Source: Chloroflexota bacterium (GTDB taxonomy: Bacteria; Chloroflexota; Anaerolineae; Promineifilales; Promineifilaceae). From it: a stretch of 18,261 nt of DNA. Shown piece by piece: positions 1-6,513 of the stretch. The translations under genes and the position numbers were made by a program. Within the stretch, counting starts at the first letter, position 1. Every line of letters begins with the position of its first letter. The stretch spans positions 1 to 18,261 of the forward strand of contig JAHEEY010000039.1 of assembly GCA_024640485.1 (NCBI GenBank), written 5' to 3'. The notes under the pieces were generated by a model that saw only the letters and a program-made list of their open reading frames with translations, made no database searches and had not been told where the DNA came from.

Positions 1-567
1 CTTTTCTGCCAATCCTTGATGTTCTGCCGGGTATATTCGATCTACCCCAGAACCCAAGACGGCAAGCGTACGGCCGCCAAAATCCAGCGCGGCCTTGTGG
101 GCAATGCCATCGATACCTCTGGCTAATCCGCTAACGACCGTAACACCGCTCGACACAAGGCCGGACACCAATTCTCTGGTAATCTGCCTGCCATAGCTTG
201 TTAAACGGCGTGTACCCACGACTGCCACGGCAAAACGGTCGATATCCTGAAACTTCCCTTTTACGTACAGCAAAGGCGGAGGCTTCGGAATCTCACGCAA
301 ATAGGGTGGATATTCCGGCGAGTCCCAAGTGATAAGCGTCAGTCCGGCATCGACCACCTTTGCCAGGCACTCTTCCAGATTCAGATCACGCTGTGCTTGT
401 TGGAAACTAGCAATGGTTCTTCGGTCAAAGCCGATTTTTCGAAGCTCTGACTCAGTGGCACACCAAGCACTCTCAAGGTTTCCGAAGAACTCTTGAAGAG
501 CCTTTACTCTTGTCGGACCGACCCCTTTCACCAGGTTGCAACCCAGCCAATATCTCAGATCGGACAT
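1..567 (-). CDS. dprA: DNA processing protein DprA, 5' part (cut by window edge)
   Basis: DprA loads RecA onto incoming single-stranded DNA during natural transformation and is found widely, including in bacteria not known to be competent. The visible 189 residues start with MSDLRYWLGCNLVKGVGP, a helix-hairpin-helix-like N-terminus with the GVGP turn. The Rossmann-fold core follows, with VAVVGTRRLTSYG (about residues 110-122) and SGLARGIDGIAHKAAL (about 147-162), the most diagnostic DprA stretch, then LAVLGSGVDRIYPAEH. The frame is open to base 1, so roughly the last third or more is outside the window. It lies downstream of rimM on the same strand after a 105-nt gap that holds a possible promoter, so it may be read both from the ffh operon and on its own. 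The identification is secure; activity cannot be judged without the missing C-terminus. Confidence 0.95.
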   Translation of the reverse strand, partial: MSDLRYWLGCNLVKGVGPTRVKALQEFFGNLESAWCATESELRKIGFDRRTIASFQQAQRDLNLEECLAKVVDAGLTLITWDSPEYPPYLREIPKPPPLLYVKGKFQDIDRFAVAVVGTRRLTSYGRQITRELVSGLVSSGVTVVSGLARGIDGIAHKAALDFGGRTLAVLGSGVDRIYPAEHQGLAEK

Positions 568-630
568 TAATTGAGCATACCATGCCAAATTGGAGTGTCA
601 AGTAAGATCGTATCCACGGGGCATAATGCA

Positions 631-661
631 ACAGTATTGACCCTAAAAAGTATGGTCAATA
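631..661 (-). promoter_or_regulatory. Possible dprA promoter with inverted repeat
   Basis: In the rimM-dprA gap, read on the minus strand, TTGACC (654-659) lies 17 nt before TACTGT (631-636). The -35 is good and the -10 weak. The -35 sits in a perfect 8-bp inverted repeat, TATTGACC (635-642) and GGTCAATA (654-661), separated by 11 nt. No T-run follows the repeat, so it is not a clear terminator. It may be an operator, or a coincidence of the promoter sequence. Confidence 0.4.
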
Positions 662-672
662 TTCAGCGAAAG

Positions 673-1245
673 TTAATCAGGCAGCAATCCCGGAATGAGA
701 TGAACCAATATCTGGCTCTTGTCGAAGTCGATTTCCAGAATTACGTCATCAATATCCGGAAGCAGCACTTCCCCCCGATCCCCATTTACCACAAAAACAT
801 TGTTCGCTTTGGTTTCAATGACATCGACCAGGACTCCCAGGGATTCACCTTCATCGGTAACGACTTGAAGCCCTTCAAGCTGATACAGGTAGTATTCCCC
901 TTCTTCCAACGGAACGGCTTCACTCTCAGGAATCTGGAGCCACTCATTTCGCAGCGTATCGGCAGCATCACGATCGTCATACCCGACTAGCTTCAAAAGG
1001 ACGACTCCCTTGTGCAATCTAGCCTTTTCAACTTCGACCGGCCGCGGATTCTCCATACCCAAATAGATAGTCTCAAGCCATGAAAATCGTTCCGGGATGT
1101 CCGTGTGCGAAGTCACCAGGACATCTCCACGGATTCCATGAGGCTTTCGAACTTGACCAATTAGTAAAAAACGAGGTCCTACAGAGTTTTCTGTCGAACC
1201 TCGTTCATCATCATTAGGATTACCTAAAACTGATTTCTTAGTCAC
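673..1245 (-). CDS. rimM: Ribosome maturation factor RimM
   Basis: RimM binds ribosomal protein S19 and helps mature the 3' (head) domain of the 30S subunit. The 190-residue protein has the family N-terminal signature GQVRKPHGIRG at about 30-40. Its C-terminal PRC-barrel includes YYLYQLEGLQV (about 118-128) and LLPDIDDVILEID (about 161-173). The start is GTG at 1245, preceded by AAGGA with about 6 nt spacing. The first 24 or so residues are a polar extension (TKKSVLGNPNDDERGS...) not present in most RimM proteins, and no internal ATG offers a shorter start. It lies 17 nt after khpA, clearly in the same operon. In proteobacteria the neighbours would be rpsP-rimM-trmD-rplS; here a KH protein is inserted and trmD and rplS do not follow. 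Confidence 0.95.
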   Translation of the reverse strand: MTKKSVLGNPNDDERGSTENSVGPRFLLIGQVRKPHGIRGDVLVTSHTDIPERFSWLETIYLGMENPRPVEVEKARLHKGVVLLKLVGYDDRDAADTLRNEWLQIPESEAVPLEEGEYYLYQLEGLQVVTDEGESLGVLVDVIETKANNVFVVNGDRGEVLLPDIDDVILEIDFDKSQILVHLIPGLLPD

Positions 1246-1262
1246 GAATTTCCTTCTACAGA

Positions 1263-1508
1263 CTAGTAGCGATCATCGCTTTCCAGCAGCTCTAGGGTCA
1301 CGCGCTTCCCTTGCTTTGCGGCAAGGACCTGCACAATCGCCCGAATGGAATTGATGACCCGTCCGCTTTTGCCGATAACACGGCCCATATCAGAATTTGC
1401 CACAGACAATTCCAAAATGGTGGTGCCACCTTCGTTCACCTCAGAGATCTGAATTTGATCAGGAAAATCGACAACCGACTTGACCACGTATTCAACGAGT
1501 TCTTTCAT
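1263..1508 (-). CDS. khpA: KH-domain RNA-binding protein (KhpA/YlqC family)
   Basis: This 81-residue protein is a single type II KH domain. The RNA-contacting loop reads GRVIGKSGRVINSIR, with the GxxG element as GKSG at about 48-51. KhpA-family proteins are small cytosolic RNA-binding proteins that pair with KhpB (Jag/EloR) in Gram-positive bacteria and affect cell elongation and small-RNA function. They are typically encoded between rpsP and rimM, exactly as here. The length matches the family (75-85 residues). The start ATG at 1508 has an AGGGGA Shine-Dalgarno about 7 nt upstream. The gene is 27 nt after rpsP and 17 nt before rimM, so it is translated from the same message. No khpB/jag gene is visible in the window. 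Confidence 0.94.
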   Translation of the reverse strand: MKELVEYVVKSVVDFPDQIQISEVNEGGTTILELSVANSDMGRVIGKSGRVINSIRAIVQVLAAKQGKRVTLELLESDDRY

Positions 1509-1535
1509 GCTAGTTCCCCTAGGGACACTGCCAGA

Positions 1536-1916
1536 CTATTCTTCTTCGTCAGCGGCGACGACGGCTTCAATCTCTGCAACCACAGCTTTATCGACGGCGG
1601 CGGCGGCAACATCAACACCTTCAAATTCTGCAACTAGGGTCTCAATCGATTCGCCAGCGCGGAGACGCTCGAGACGAGCGAAAGTACCTTGTTTTTCCAG
1701 AAGCCGACCGACTGCTTCAGAAGCCTGGGCGCCAACACTGAGCCAATACAGAGCTCGTGCTTCCTTAATCTTGTATTGAATTGGATCAACCAAAGGATTG
1801 TAGTGGCCGACACGCTCCACAATACGGCCATCTCGTTTTGATCTCTTGTCGGAAACCACAATACGGTAGCTCGGTTGTCCTTTCTTGCCAGTTCGACTTA
1901 AACGAATTCGTAGCAT
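1536..1916 (-). CDS. rpsP: 30S ribosomal protein S16 with C-terminal extension
   Basis: S16 is an early-binding 30S subunit protein. The first 85 residues follow the family closely: MLRIRLSRTGKKGQPSYRIV, then DGRIVERVGHYNPL at about 29-42 and QASEAVGRLLEKQG at about 64-77. Bacterial S16 is usually 75-90 residues, but this one has 126. The extra 40 or so residues are alanine-, valine- and glutamate-rich (VDVAAAAVDKAVVAEIEAVV) and end in AADEEE, giving an acidic, probably helical tail on a basic protein. The ATG at 1916 has GGAGA about 11-12 nt upstream, a little long. The 75-nt gap to ffh contains the palindrome CGGGTTCAACCCG (1957-1969), of unknown use and too short to call a leader regulator. 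Confidence 0.97.
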   Translation of the reverse strand: MLRIRLSRTGKKGQPSYRIVVSDKRSKRDGRIVERVGHYNPLVDPIQYKIKEARALYWLSVGAQASEAVGRLLEKQGTFARLERLRAGESIETLVAEFEGVDVAAAAVDKAVVAEIEAVVAADEEE

Positions 1917-1991
1917 TTCTTGTTTCTATCTCCACATTTACTGAAAAGTACGACGCCGGGTTCAACCCGTACGCCCAACACTATTGTCAAA

Positions 1992-3320
1992 TTAAAAGCG
2001 ACCCATCAAGCTGCCTAAACCGCGGCCTTTGTTCTTGCTCAGCTGCTTCATCATACGCTGCATTTCCACGAACTGCTTCAAAAGCGCATTGATATCCTGC
2101 ACCGAAGTACCTGAACCAGCTGCAACCCGACGCTTCCGACTTGCTTTGAGAATCTTGGGGTTATGGCGCTCTTTCGGCGTCATAGAAAGGATTATTGCCT
2201 CAATTCTCTTTAGGTCGTCTTCAGCACCGCTCAAATCGACGCCTTTGGCCATTTTGCCCATACCGGGCATCATTTCCAGAAGCTGGCCGATAGGTCCCAT
2301 TTTCTTCACTTGCTGCATCTGCTTGAGAAAATCTTCCAGAGTGAATTGCCCGCGCAGCAGCTTTTCACCAGCTTCCTGCGCCTCGGCCTGATCCATTTCA
2401 GTCTGAGCCTTCTCGATCAGCGTCAGCATGTCTCCCATGCCCAAAATACGACTGGCTAGTCTATCTGGATGGAAAACCTCAAGTTCTTTCAGTCCCTCTC
2501 CTGTCGCCAGGTATTTAATAGGGACGCCGGTGACCTCGCGCATGGAGATGGATGCGCCTCCGCGCGCATCTCCATCCACTTTGGTCATAATGAGCCCGGT
2601 GACGTTCACGGCTTCATTGAAGTCTGTCGCGACACGTACCGCTTCTTGCCCAGTCATGGCATCGGCCACCAGCAGGATTTCGATTGGTTTGACCTTGGCT
2701 TTAATCGCCTTGATCTCTTCCATCATCATCTCGTCAATAGAGAGACGCCCCGCTGTATCCAAAATAACGGTCGTCAAGCCATCCGCCTGCGCTCGCTTCA
2801 CTGCATTGGCGCAAACATTCACAGGATTCGCCTGACTACCCTCGCTGTAAACTGGGATATCCAGCTGCCGGCCCAAAGTCTGCAGCTGGTCGACCGCTGC
2901 CGGCCGGTAGACATCTGCGGCAACCAACAAAGGACGTCGACCCTCTTTTCGCAATTGGAGGGCCAACTTACCTGCTGTTGTCGTCTTGCCGCATCCCTGC
3001 AAGCCAACCAACATGATTATCGCCGGCGACTGCATGCCGAGATTCAATCGTCCTGGTTCACCAAGGGTATTAATCAGTTCTTCGTGGACAATCTTTACGA
3101 CCTGCTGTCCAGGCGTTAGGCTGCGCATCACTTCGGAGCCAACAGCCCGTTCCCGGACTCTTTTCACGAAGTTCTTCACCACTTTGAAATTTACGTCAGC
3201 CTCTAACAGAGCAAGGCGCACATCGCGCATTGCCTTGTCGACATCAGCCTCCGTTAATTTCCCACGCCTCTTCAAGCCGTCAAAAGTCGACTGCAGGCGA
3301 TTTCCTAACGATTCAAACAC
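1992..3320 (-). CDS. ffh: Signal recognition particle GTPase Ffh
   Basis: Ffh binds 4.5S/SRP RNA and nascent signal sequences and delivers ribosomes to the FtsY receptor at the membrane. The 442 residues carry the N-domain helical bundle. The G-domain follows with GLQGCGKTT (106-114), DVYRPAAVDQL, DTAGRL (188-193), TKVDGDARGG (246-255) and GTGE-like ATGEGL. The methionine-rich M-domain comes last, with MMPGMGKM, SMTPKERHNP and SRKRRVAAGSG as the RNA-binding part. I place the start at the GTG at 3320 rather than the GTG two codons upstream. This gives the family N-terminus MFESLGNRLQ and a 7-nt spacing to AAGG. The tail is short (GLGSLMGRF). It is the first gene of the ffh-rpsP-khpA-rimM transcript. 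Confidence 0.97.
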   Translation of the reverse strand: MFESLGNRLQSTFDGLKRRGKLTEADVDKAMRDVRLALLEADVNFKVVKNFVKRVRERAVGSEVMRSLTPGQQVVKIVHEELINTLGEPGRLNLGMQSPAIIMLVGLQGCGKTTTAGKLALQLRKEGRRPLLVAADVYRPAAVDQLQTLGRQLDIPVYSEGSQANPVNVCANAVKRAQADGLTTVILDTAGRLSIDEMMMEEIKAIKAKVKPIEILLVADAMTGQEAVRVATDFNEAVNVTGLIMTKVDGDARGGASISMREVTGVPIKYLATGEGLKELEVFHPDRLASRILGMGDMLTLIEKAQTEMDQAEAQEAGEKLLRGQFTLEDFLKQMQQVKKMGPIGQLLEMMPGMGKMAKGVDLSGAEDDLKRIEAIILSMTPKERHNPKILKASRKRRVAAGSGTSVQDINALLKQFVEMQRMMKQLSKNKGRGLGSLMGRF

Positions 3321-3355
3321 AAACACACCTTTGAATTGGGCTTACAAGACCACGA

Positions 3356-3384
3356 ATTTTATCTTAGCCTCCTGACTGAGTCAA
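3356..3384 (-). promoter_or_regulatory. Sigma-70-type promoter of the ffh operon
   Basis: On the minus strand TTGACT (3379-3384) and TAAAAT (3356-3361) are separated by exactly 17 nt, each one mismatch from consensus. Transcription would start near 3349, about 28 nt before the ffh GTG. An imperfect inverted repeat covers the -35 and spacer (3368-3389): CCTCC and GGAGG arms, inner TGAC/GTCA arms, a 3-nt loop and one bulged base. No U-run follows, so it is unlikely to terminate metK transcription. Confidence 0.75.
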
Positions 3385-3421
3385 GGAGGTCAGTACGATT
3401 GGGGCATTCCCCAAAGATGAT

Positions 3422-4648
3422 CTAGCCGGCGACTTTGAGTTCGGCAACTGCCTTTCGCAAAACTTCGGCTCTATCCGTGCTCTCCCAAGGCGTATCAATA
3501 TCGGTCCGACCGAAATGTCCATAAGCTGCGGTCGCCCGGTAGATTGGGCGGCGCAGATTCAGATCGCGAATGATCGCGCCGGGCCGCAAGTCAAAGTTCG
3601 ACTCGATTATCTTCACCAGCTGATCTGAACTCAATTCAGACGTACCAAATGTTTCCACATTAATGCTGAGCGGTTTGGCCACACCGATGGCATAGGCCAA
3701 CTGCACTTCACACCGCTCTGCCAGACCAGCAGCGACAATGTTCTTGGCCACCCAGCGAGCTGCATAGGCGGCACTGCGGTCAACTTTGGTGCAATCTTTG
3801 CCGCTGAAGGCGCCGCCGCCGTGACGGCCCATGCCGCCGTAGGTATCGACAATGATCTTCCGGCCCGTAAGACCGGCATCTCCCAACGGGCCGCCAACCA
3901 CGAATCGGCCTGTGGGATTTGTGAAGATTATCATCTTGTCATCGACCAGCTCAGCTGGCAGGACTGGGTTGATAACATGCTCAATAATTCCGGCACGGAG
4001 CTGTGCTTCGGTGACCTCGGGGTTGTGCTGGGTGCTGATCAGTACCGTATGGACACGTTTCGGCTTGCCAAAGCTGTATTCGATCGTCACCTGAGATTTG
4101 CCGTCCGGGCGAACCCAGGGCAATGTGCCATTTTTCCGAACCTCAGCCAAACGCTTGGTCAGCTGATGGGCCAGATCGATGGGCAGCGGCATCAAAGAGT
4201 CCGTTTCGTTGCAGGCGTAGCCGAACATCATCCCTTGATCACCAGCGCCTGTTGCCCCAATCGCCGCCTCCCCTTCACCATTGCTGCGATATTCCAGTGC
4301 AGAATCAACGCCCTGGGCGATATCGGGGCTCTGTCTGGCGACCGCGACCTGCACACCGCAAGTATTGCCGTCAAAACCTTTGCGGCTGTCATCAAACCCA
4401 ATCTCCGTAACCACCTGGCGGACAATCTCATCATAGTTGATGGCAGCGCTAGTGGTGATTTCACCCAGCAGAAGCACAAAGCCCGTCTTTATGGCTGTCT
4501 CACATGCCACCCGAGCGTAGGGGTCCTGTGCCATGATGGCATCAAGCACCGCATCGCTGATCTGATCGCACATCTTATCCGGATGTCCCTCAGTCACCGA
4601 CTCGGATGAAAACAGAAGGCTCGGCGCGGTCATAAATGTAGTTGTCAT
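3422..4648 (-). CDS. metK: S-adenosylmethionine synthetase MetK
   Basis: MetK makes S-adenosylmethionine from methionine and ATP with release of phosphate and diphosphate, in the cytosol as a tetramer. The 408 residues include GHPDK (21-25), which contacts ATP, signature 1 GAGDQGMMFGYA (134-145), and the glycine-rich signature 2 GGGAFSGKD (277-285) followed by the conserved KVDRSAAYAARW. The frame is open 26 codons further upstream. I chose the ATG at 4648 because GGAGGA (4655-4660) lies 6-7 nt before it and because the upstream extension would cover the leader of the riboswitch. Length and motifs are typical, with no defects seen. The gene stands alone under SAM-I riboswitch control and is followed after about 100 nt by the ffh operon promoter. 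Confidence 0.98.
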   Translation of the reverse strand: MTTTFMTAPSLLFSSESVTEGHPDKMCDQISDAVLDAIMAQDPYARVACETAIKTGFVLLLGEITTSAAINYDEIVRQVVTEIGFDDSRKGFDGNTCGVQVAVARQSPDIAQGVDSALEYRSNGEGEAAIGATGAGDQGMMFGYACNETDSLMPLPIDLAHQLTKRLAEVRKNGTLPWVRPDGKSQVTIEYSFGKPKRVHTVLISTQHNPEVTEAQLRAGIIEHVINPVLPAELVDDKMIIFTNPTGRFVVGGPLGDAGLTGRKIIVDTYGGMGRHGGGAFSGKDCTKVDRSAAYAARWVAKNIVAAGLAERCEVQLAYAIGVAKPLSINVETFGTSELSSDQLVKIIESNFDLRPGAIIRDLNLRRPIYRATAAYGHFGRTDIDTPWESTDRAEVLRKAVAELKVAG

Positions 4649-4748
4649 TGATAATCCTCCAGAACATGGGGAAAAATACTCGAAAGCGGGAATCACGCTA
4701 ACCCGCATTTTAGTATCTACCGACATGCCCTAACACGATCCATATTTA

Positions 4749-4783
4749 GAAAAAAAATAGCCTCTTGACCGGGCAAGAGGCTA
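4749..4783 (-). terminator. Intrinsic terminator of the metK leader (riboswitch expression platform)
   Basis: Read on the minus strand, a perfect 10-bp stem (4774-4783 pairing with 4758-4767) with a 6-nt loop is followed by eight uridines (A-run at 4750-4757). It lies between the SAM-I aptamer and the metK start, with about 100 nt left to the ATG. The 5' arm contains CCTCTT (4775-4780). This can instead pair with AAGAGG (4802-4807) in the 3' strand of aptamer helix P1, giving the alternative anti-terminator. Confidence 0.92.
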
Positions 4784-4801
4784 GCAAGTATTACACTTCT
4801 A

Positions 4802-4900
4802 CCTCTTATCTTCCAGCTAGCGCTGCCGGAGTTAGCACCATCAATAAAGAAGGTTGCTGCAGCTTCATCGGGCCGGTCCCTCTGCTGCTCTAGATAAGGG
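4802..4900 (-). promoter_or_regulatory. SAM-I (S-box) riboswitch aptamer
   Basis: The minus strand matches the SAM-I consensus from end to end. P1 is CTTATC (4893-4898) pairing with GATAAG (4805-4810). The hallmark AGAGGGACCGGCCCGATGAA core follows, with P2 closed by GCAGC/GCTGC and then GCAACC. P3 leads into GGTGCTAACTCC, and P4 into GGAAGATAAG. The aptamer binds S-adenosylmethionine. Binding stabilises P1, which withholds AAGAGG from the anti-terminator so that the hairpin at 4749-4783 forms. The result is an OFF switch, fitting metK as the only downstream gene. The promoter lies about 25-30 nt upstream. Confidence 0.96.
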
Positions 4901-4925
4901 TTTTAAATATACCTAAGTTAAGCCA

Positions 4926-4947
4926 GATGAGTATAACGAAACTCATC
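4926..4947. repeat. Inverted repeat overlapping the metK -10
   Basis: GATGAGT (4926-4932) and ACTCATC (4941-4947) form a perfect 7-bp inverted repeat with an 8-nt spacer. It covers the -10 element and most of the promoter spacer. The position suits a repressor operator, but no candidate regulator is encoded nearby and chance is possible. Confidence 0.35.
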
Positions 4948-4957
4948 AGTTTGTCAA
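4930..4957 (-). promoter_or_regulatory. Sigma-70-type promoter of the metK riboswitch leader
   Basis: The minus strand has a perfect TTGACA (4952-4957) and TATACT (4930-4935) separated by 16 nt. Predicted initiation is near 4922-4924, about 25 nt before the 5' strand of riboswitch helix P1. The leader would be about 275 nt long up to the metK ATG. Confidence 0.85.
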
Positions 4958-5001
4958 AACAATTCACAACTATTTATGCGCCGCTTACAATCATCGAAAT
5001 G

Positions 5002-5060
5002 CGCTTCCGTGAAGCGGCTTCTGCCAAGCGCCTCTGAGTTCGCAATGCCGCGATTTCGCG
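5002..5060 (-). terminator. Weak hairpin pair after fabI, possible terminator
   Basis: Two GC-rich hairpins follow the fabI stop on the minus strand. One is a 12-nt palindrome CGCGATTTCGCG (5049-5060) directly after the stop codon. The other has a 6-bp CGCTTC/GAAGCG stem with a 3-nt loop (5002-5016). The second is followed only by a T-poor stretch (CATTTCGAT), so termination may be inefficient. Confidence 0.35.
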
Positions 5061-5852
5061 CTATTCCCAGGCTTCCGGCGGTTCCGGCATCCCTAGGATA
5101 TTAAAACCAGCGTCCACGTATATGACCTCACCGGTGACGCCGCTGCTCAGGTCGCTGCTCAGCCAGACGGCTGTGCGTCCCACTTCATCCGCGTCCACAT
5201 TGCGACGCAGCGGGGCGCGCTCTTCCGAGTAATGCAGCATCTTTCTGAATCCGGCGATACCTGCGGCTGCCAACGTCTTAATTGGCCCCGCGGAAATGGC
5301 GTTCACGCGGATGTTCTGCGGGCCAAGATCAGCCGCCAGGTACCTGGTGCTTGCCTCAAGGGCGGCCTTGGCGACGCCCATTACGTTGTAGTGGGGAACT
5401 ACCTTCTCAGACCCGTAGTAGGTCATGGACATGATGCTGCCGCCATTTGGCATCAGCGGCGCGGCAGCCTTTGCTAGCGACACCAGGCTGTAGGCGCTGA
5501 TATCCATGGCGATGCGGAAACCTTCACGGCTGGTATCAACAAAACGGCCGGCGAGATCCTCGCGCAGGGCATAGCCGATGGAATGCACCAGAATATCGAT
5601 CTCGCCGAATCTTTCCTTTGCTTTGGCAAAAACCTCGGCGACTTCTTCGTCTGAAGAAACATCGCATTTCTCCACGAAGTCAGCGCCAATGGACTCAGCC
5701 AGCGGCATCACTCTTCTCTCCAACTGCGGGATGCCATAGCTGAACCCTACTTCCGCACCATGCGCGTGTAGGTTCTCACCGATTCCCCACGCAATTGAGC
5801 GCTTGTTGGCGATACCAAATATCAGCGCTTTCTTGCCTTCAAGTAACTTCAT
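5061..5852 (-). CDS. fabI: Enoyl-[acyl-carrier-protein] reductase FabI
   Basis: FabI catalyses the last reduction of each fatty-acid elongation cycle, trans-2-enoyl-ACP to acyl-ACP with NAD(P)H. The 263 residues have the FabI form of the cofactor-binding site (FGIANKRSIAWGI, 12-24), LVHSIGYA with Gly93 at the triclosan-contact position, and MSMTYYGSEKVVPHYNVMG. The latter contains the Tyr pair (145/155) and, with K162, the Y-x6-K catalytic motif. The C-terminus shows VTGEVIYVDAGFNI. The ATG at 5852 has an AAGGAGAG Shine-Dalgarno at good spacing. It lies 49 nt downstream of the DNA glycosylase gene with no terminator between, so it may be the last gene of that operon. Two weak hairpins follow its stop. 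A second, FabL-type enoyl reductase is encoded at 10758-11531. Confidence 0.97.
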   Translation of the reverse strand: MKLLEGKKALIFGIANKRSIAWGIGENLHAHGAEVGFSYGIPQLERRVMPLAESIGADFVEKCDVSSDEEVAEVFAKAKERFGEIDILVHSIGYALREDLAGRFVDTSREGFRIAMDISAYSLVSLAKAAAPLMPNGGSIMSMTYYGSEKVVPHYNVMGVAKAALEASTRYLAADLGPQNIRVNAISAGPIKTLAAAGIAGFRKMLHYSEERAPLRRNVDADEVGRTAVWLSSDLSSGVTGEVIYVDAGFNILGMPEPPEAWE

Positions 5853-5901
5853 GTAATCTCTCCTTTACCTGCGCCACGAGCCAATCAACATCACGGCGCG
5901 C

Positions 5902-6513
5902 CTATCTTGACACAAATTTATTGCCCCGCACCCAGAAACGCCAAGGAACCGACAGCCACGGCTCAGGCGTCTTACCAAGGCCAATTCGCGGTCCGGTCTC
6001 GATCTGATCGGCGGGAGGCGACGGGGCGTTCTCAAACCATATAACCCCGCCACTGTCACAAAGATTTGCTCCATTCAAGGATTTGTCCACCGCAACCGCT
6101 TGAGCCAATTTCGCCGGACCGTTGGTCAGCTCTACCAGGGTTCGCCCGCTGCGATGTTCCGACATCAGGTCAACTCCTTCAGCCGGCTCCAGCGCTCGGA
6201 CAAGAACAGCGCTGGCAATCCCCTCCTCTCCGGTGACAACGTTGAACATCCAATGCATACCATATGTGAAATAGACATAGGCGGTCCCGGCGGCGCCAAA
6301 CATCACAGCCGTTCTGGCAGTTGGTCTGCCTGCGTTGGCTCTGTCACCGTGACAGGCAAGATCCGGTTGATCTGAATCGCAGTACGCCTCAGTCTCTACC
6401 ACAATTCCGCTGAGGCGGCGGCCATCTACCAGACGAACCAGCCGCTTCCCGAGCAATTCAGGCGCGACTACCAGTGCCGGTCTAGCGAAAAATGATTTCT
6501 CCAATCGGTTCAT
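5902..6513 (-). CDS. mpg: 3-methyladenine DNA glycosylase, AAG/MPG family
   Basis: This family excises alkylated and etheno-modified purines (3-methyladenine, 7-methylguanine, 1,N6-ethenoadenine, hypoxanthine) in base excision repair. The 203 residues contain VETEAYCD at 39-46, with the catalytic Glu42 and Tyr44 of the E-A-Y motif. ACHGDRANAGRPTARTAVMF follows at about 53-72, then AYVYFTYGMHWMFNVV (78-93), which carries the DNA-intercalating tyrosine region, and VLVRALEPAEG (103-113) and NGPAKLAQA. The frame is open nine codons further upstream. I chose the ATG at 6513 because it overlaps the stop of the histidine kinase as ATGA and gives a family-like N-terminus (MNRLEKSFFARPALVVAPELLG). No Shine-Dalgarno is visible, so translation is probably coupled to the kinase gene. 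The length is typical for bacterial members. Confidence 0.95.
   Translation of the reverse strand: MNRLEKSFFARPALVVAPELLGKRLVRLVDGRRLSGIVVETEAYCDSDQPDLACHGDRANAGRPTARTAVMFGAAGTAYVYFTYGMHWMFNVVTGEEGIASAVLVRALEPAEGVDLMSEHRSGRTLVELTNGPAKLAQAVAVDKSLNGANLCDSGGVIWFENAPSPPADQIETGPRIGLGKTPEPWLSVPWRFWVRGNKFVSR

Noticed and set aside
1957..1969. Palindrome CGGGTTCAACCCG in the ffh-rpsP gap as a ribosomal-protein leader
   Set aside because: Only a 6-bp stem with a 1-nt loop and no extended structure; resembles no known S16 leader I can identify.
2469..3119. Plus-strand open frame of 216 codons
   Set aside because: Antisense shadow of ffh with no recognisable domain and no ribosome site.
3321..3326. 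Earlier GTG start of ffh
   Set aside because: It leaves AAGG almost touching the start codon and adds two residues before the canonical MFESL start.
3821..4609. Long open frame (262 codons) on the plus strand
   Set aside because: Entirely antisense to metK; the translation shows no family motif and follows from the codon pattern of metK.
4649..4726. Upstream extension of metK by 26 codons
   Set aside because: No Shine-Dalgarno, sequence unlike MetK N-termini, and the internal ATG has GGAGGA at ideal spacing.
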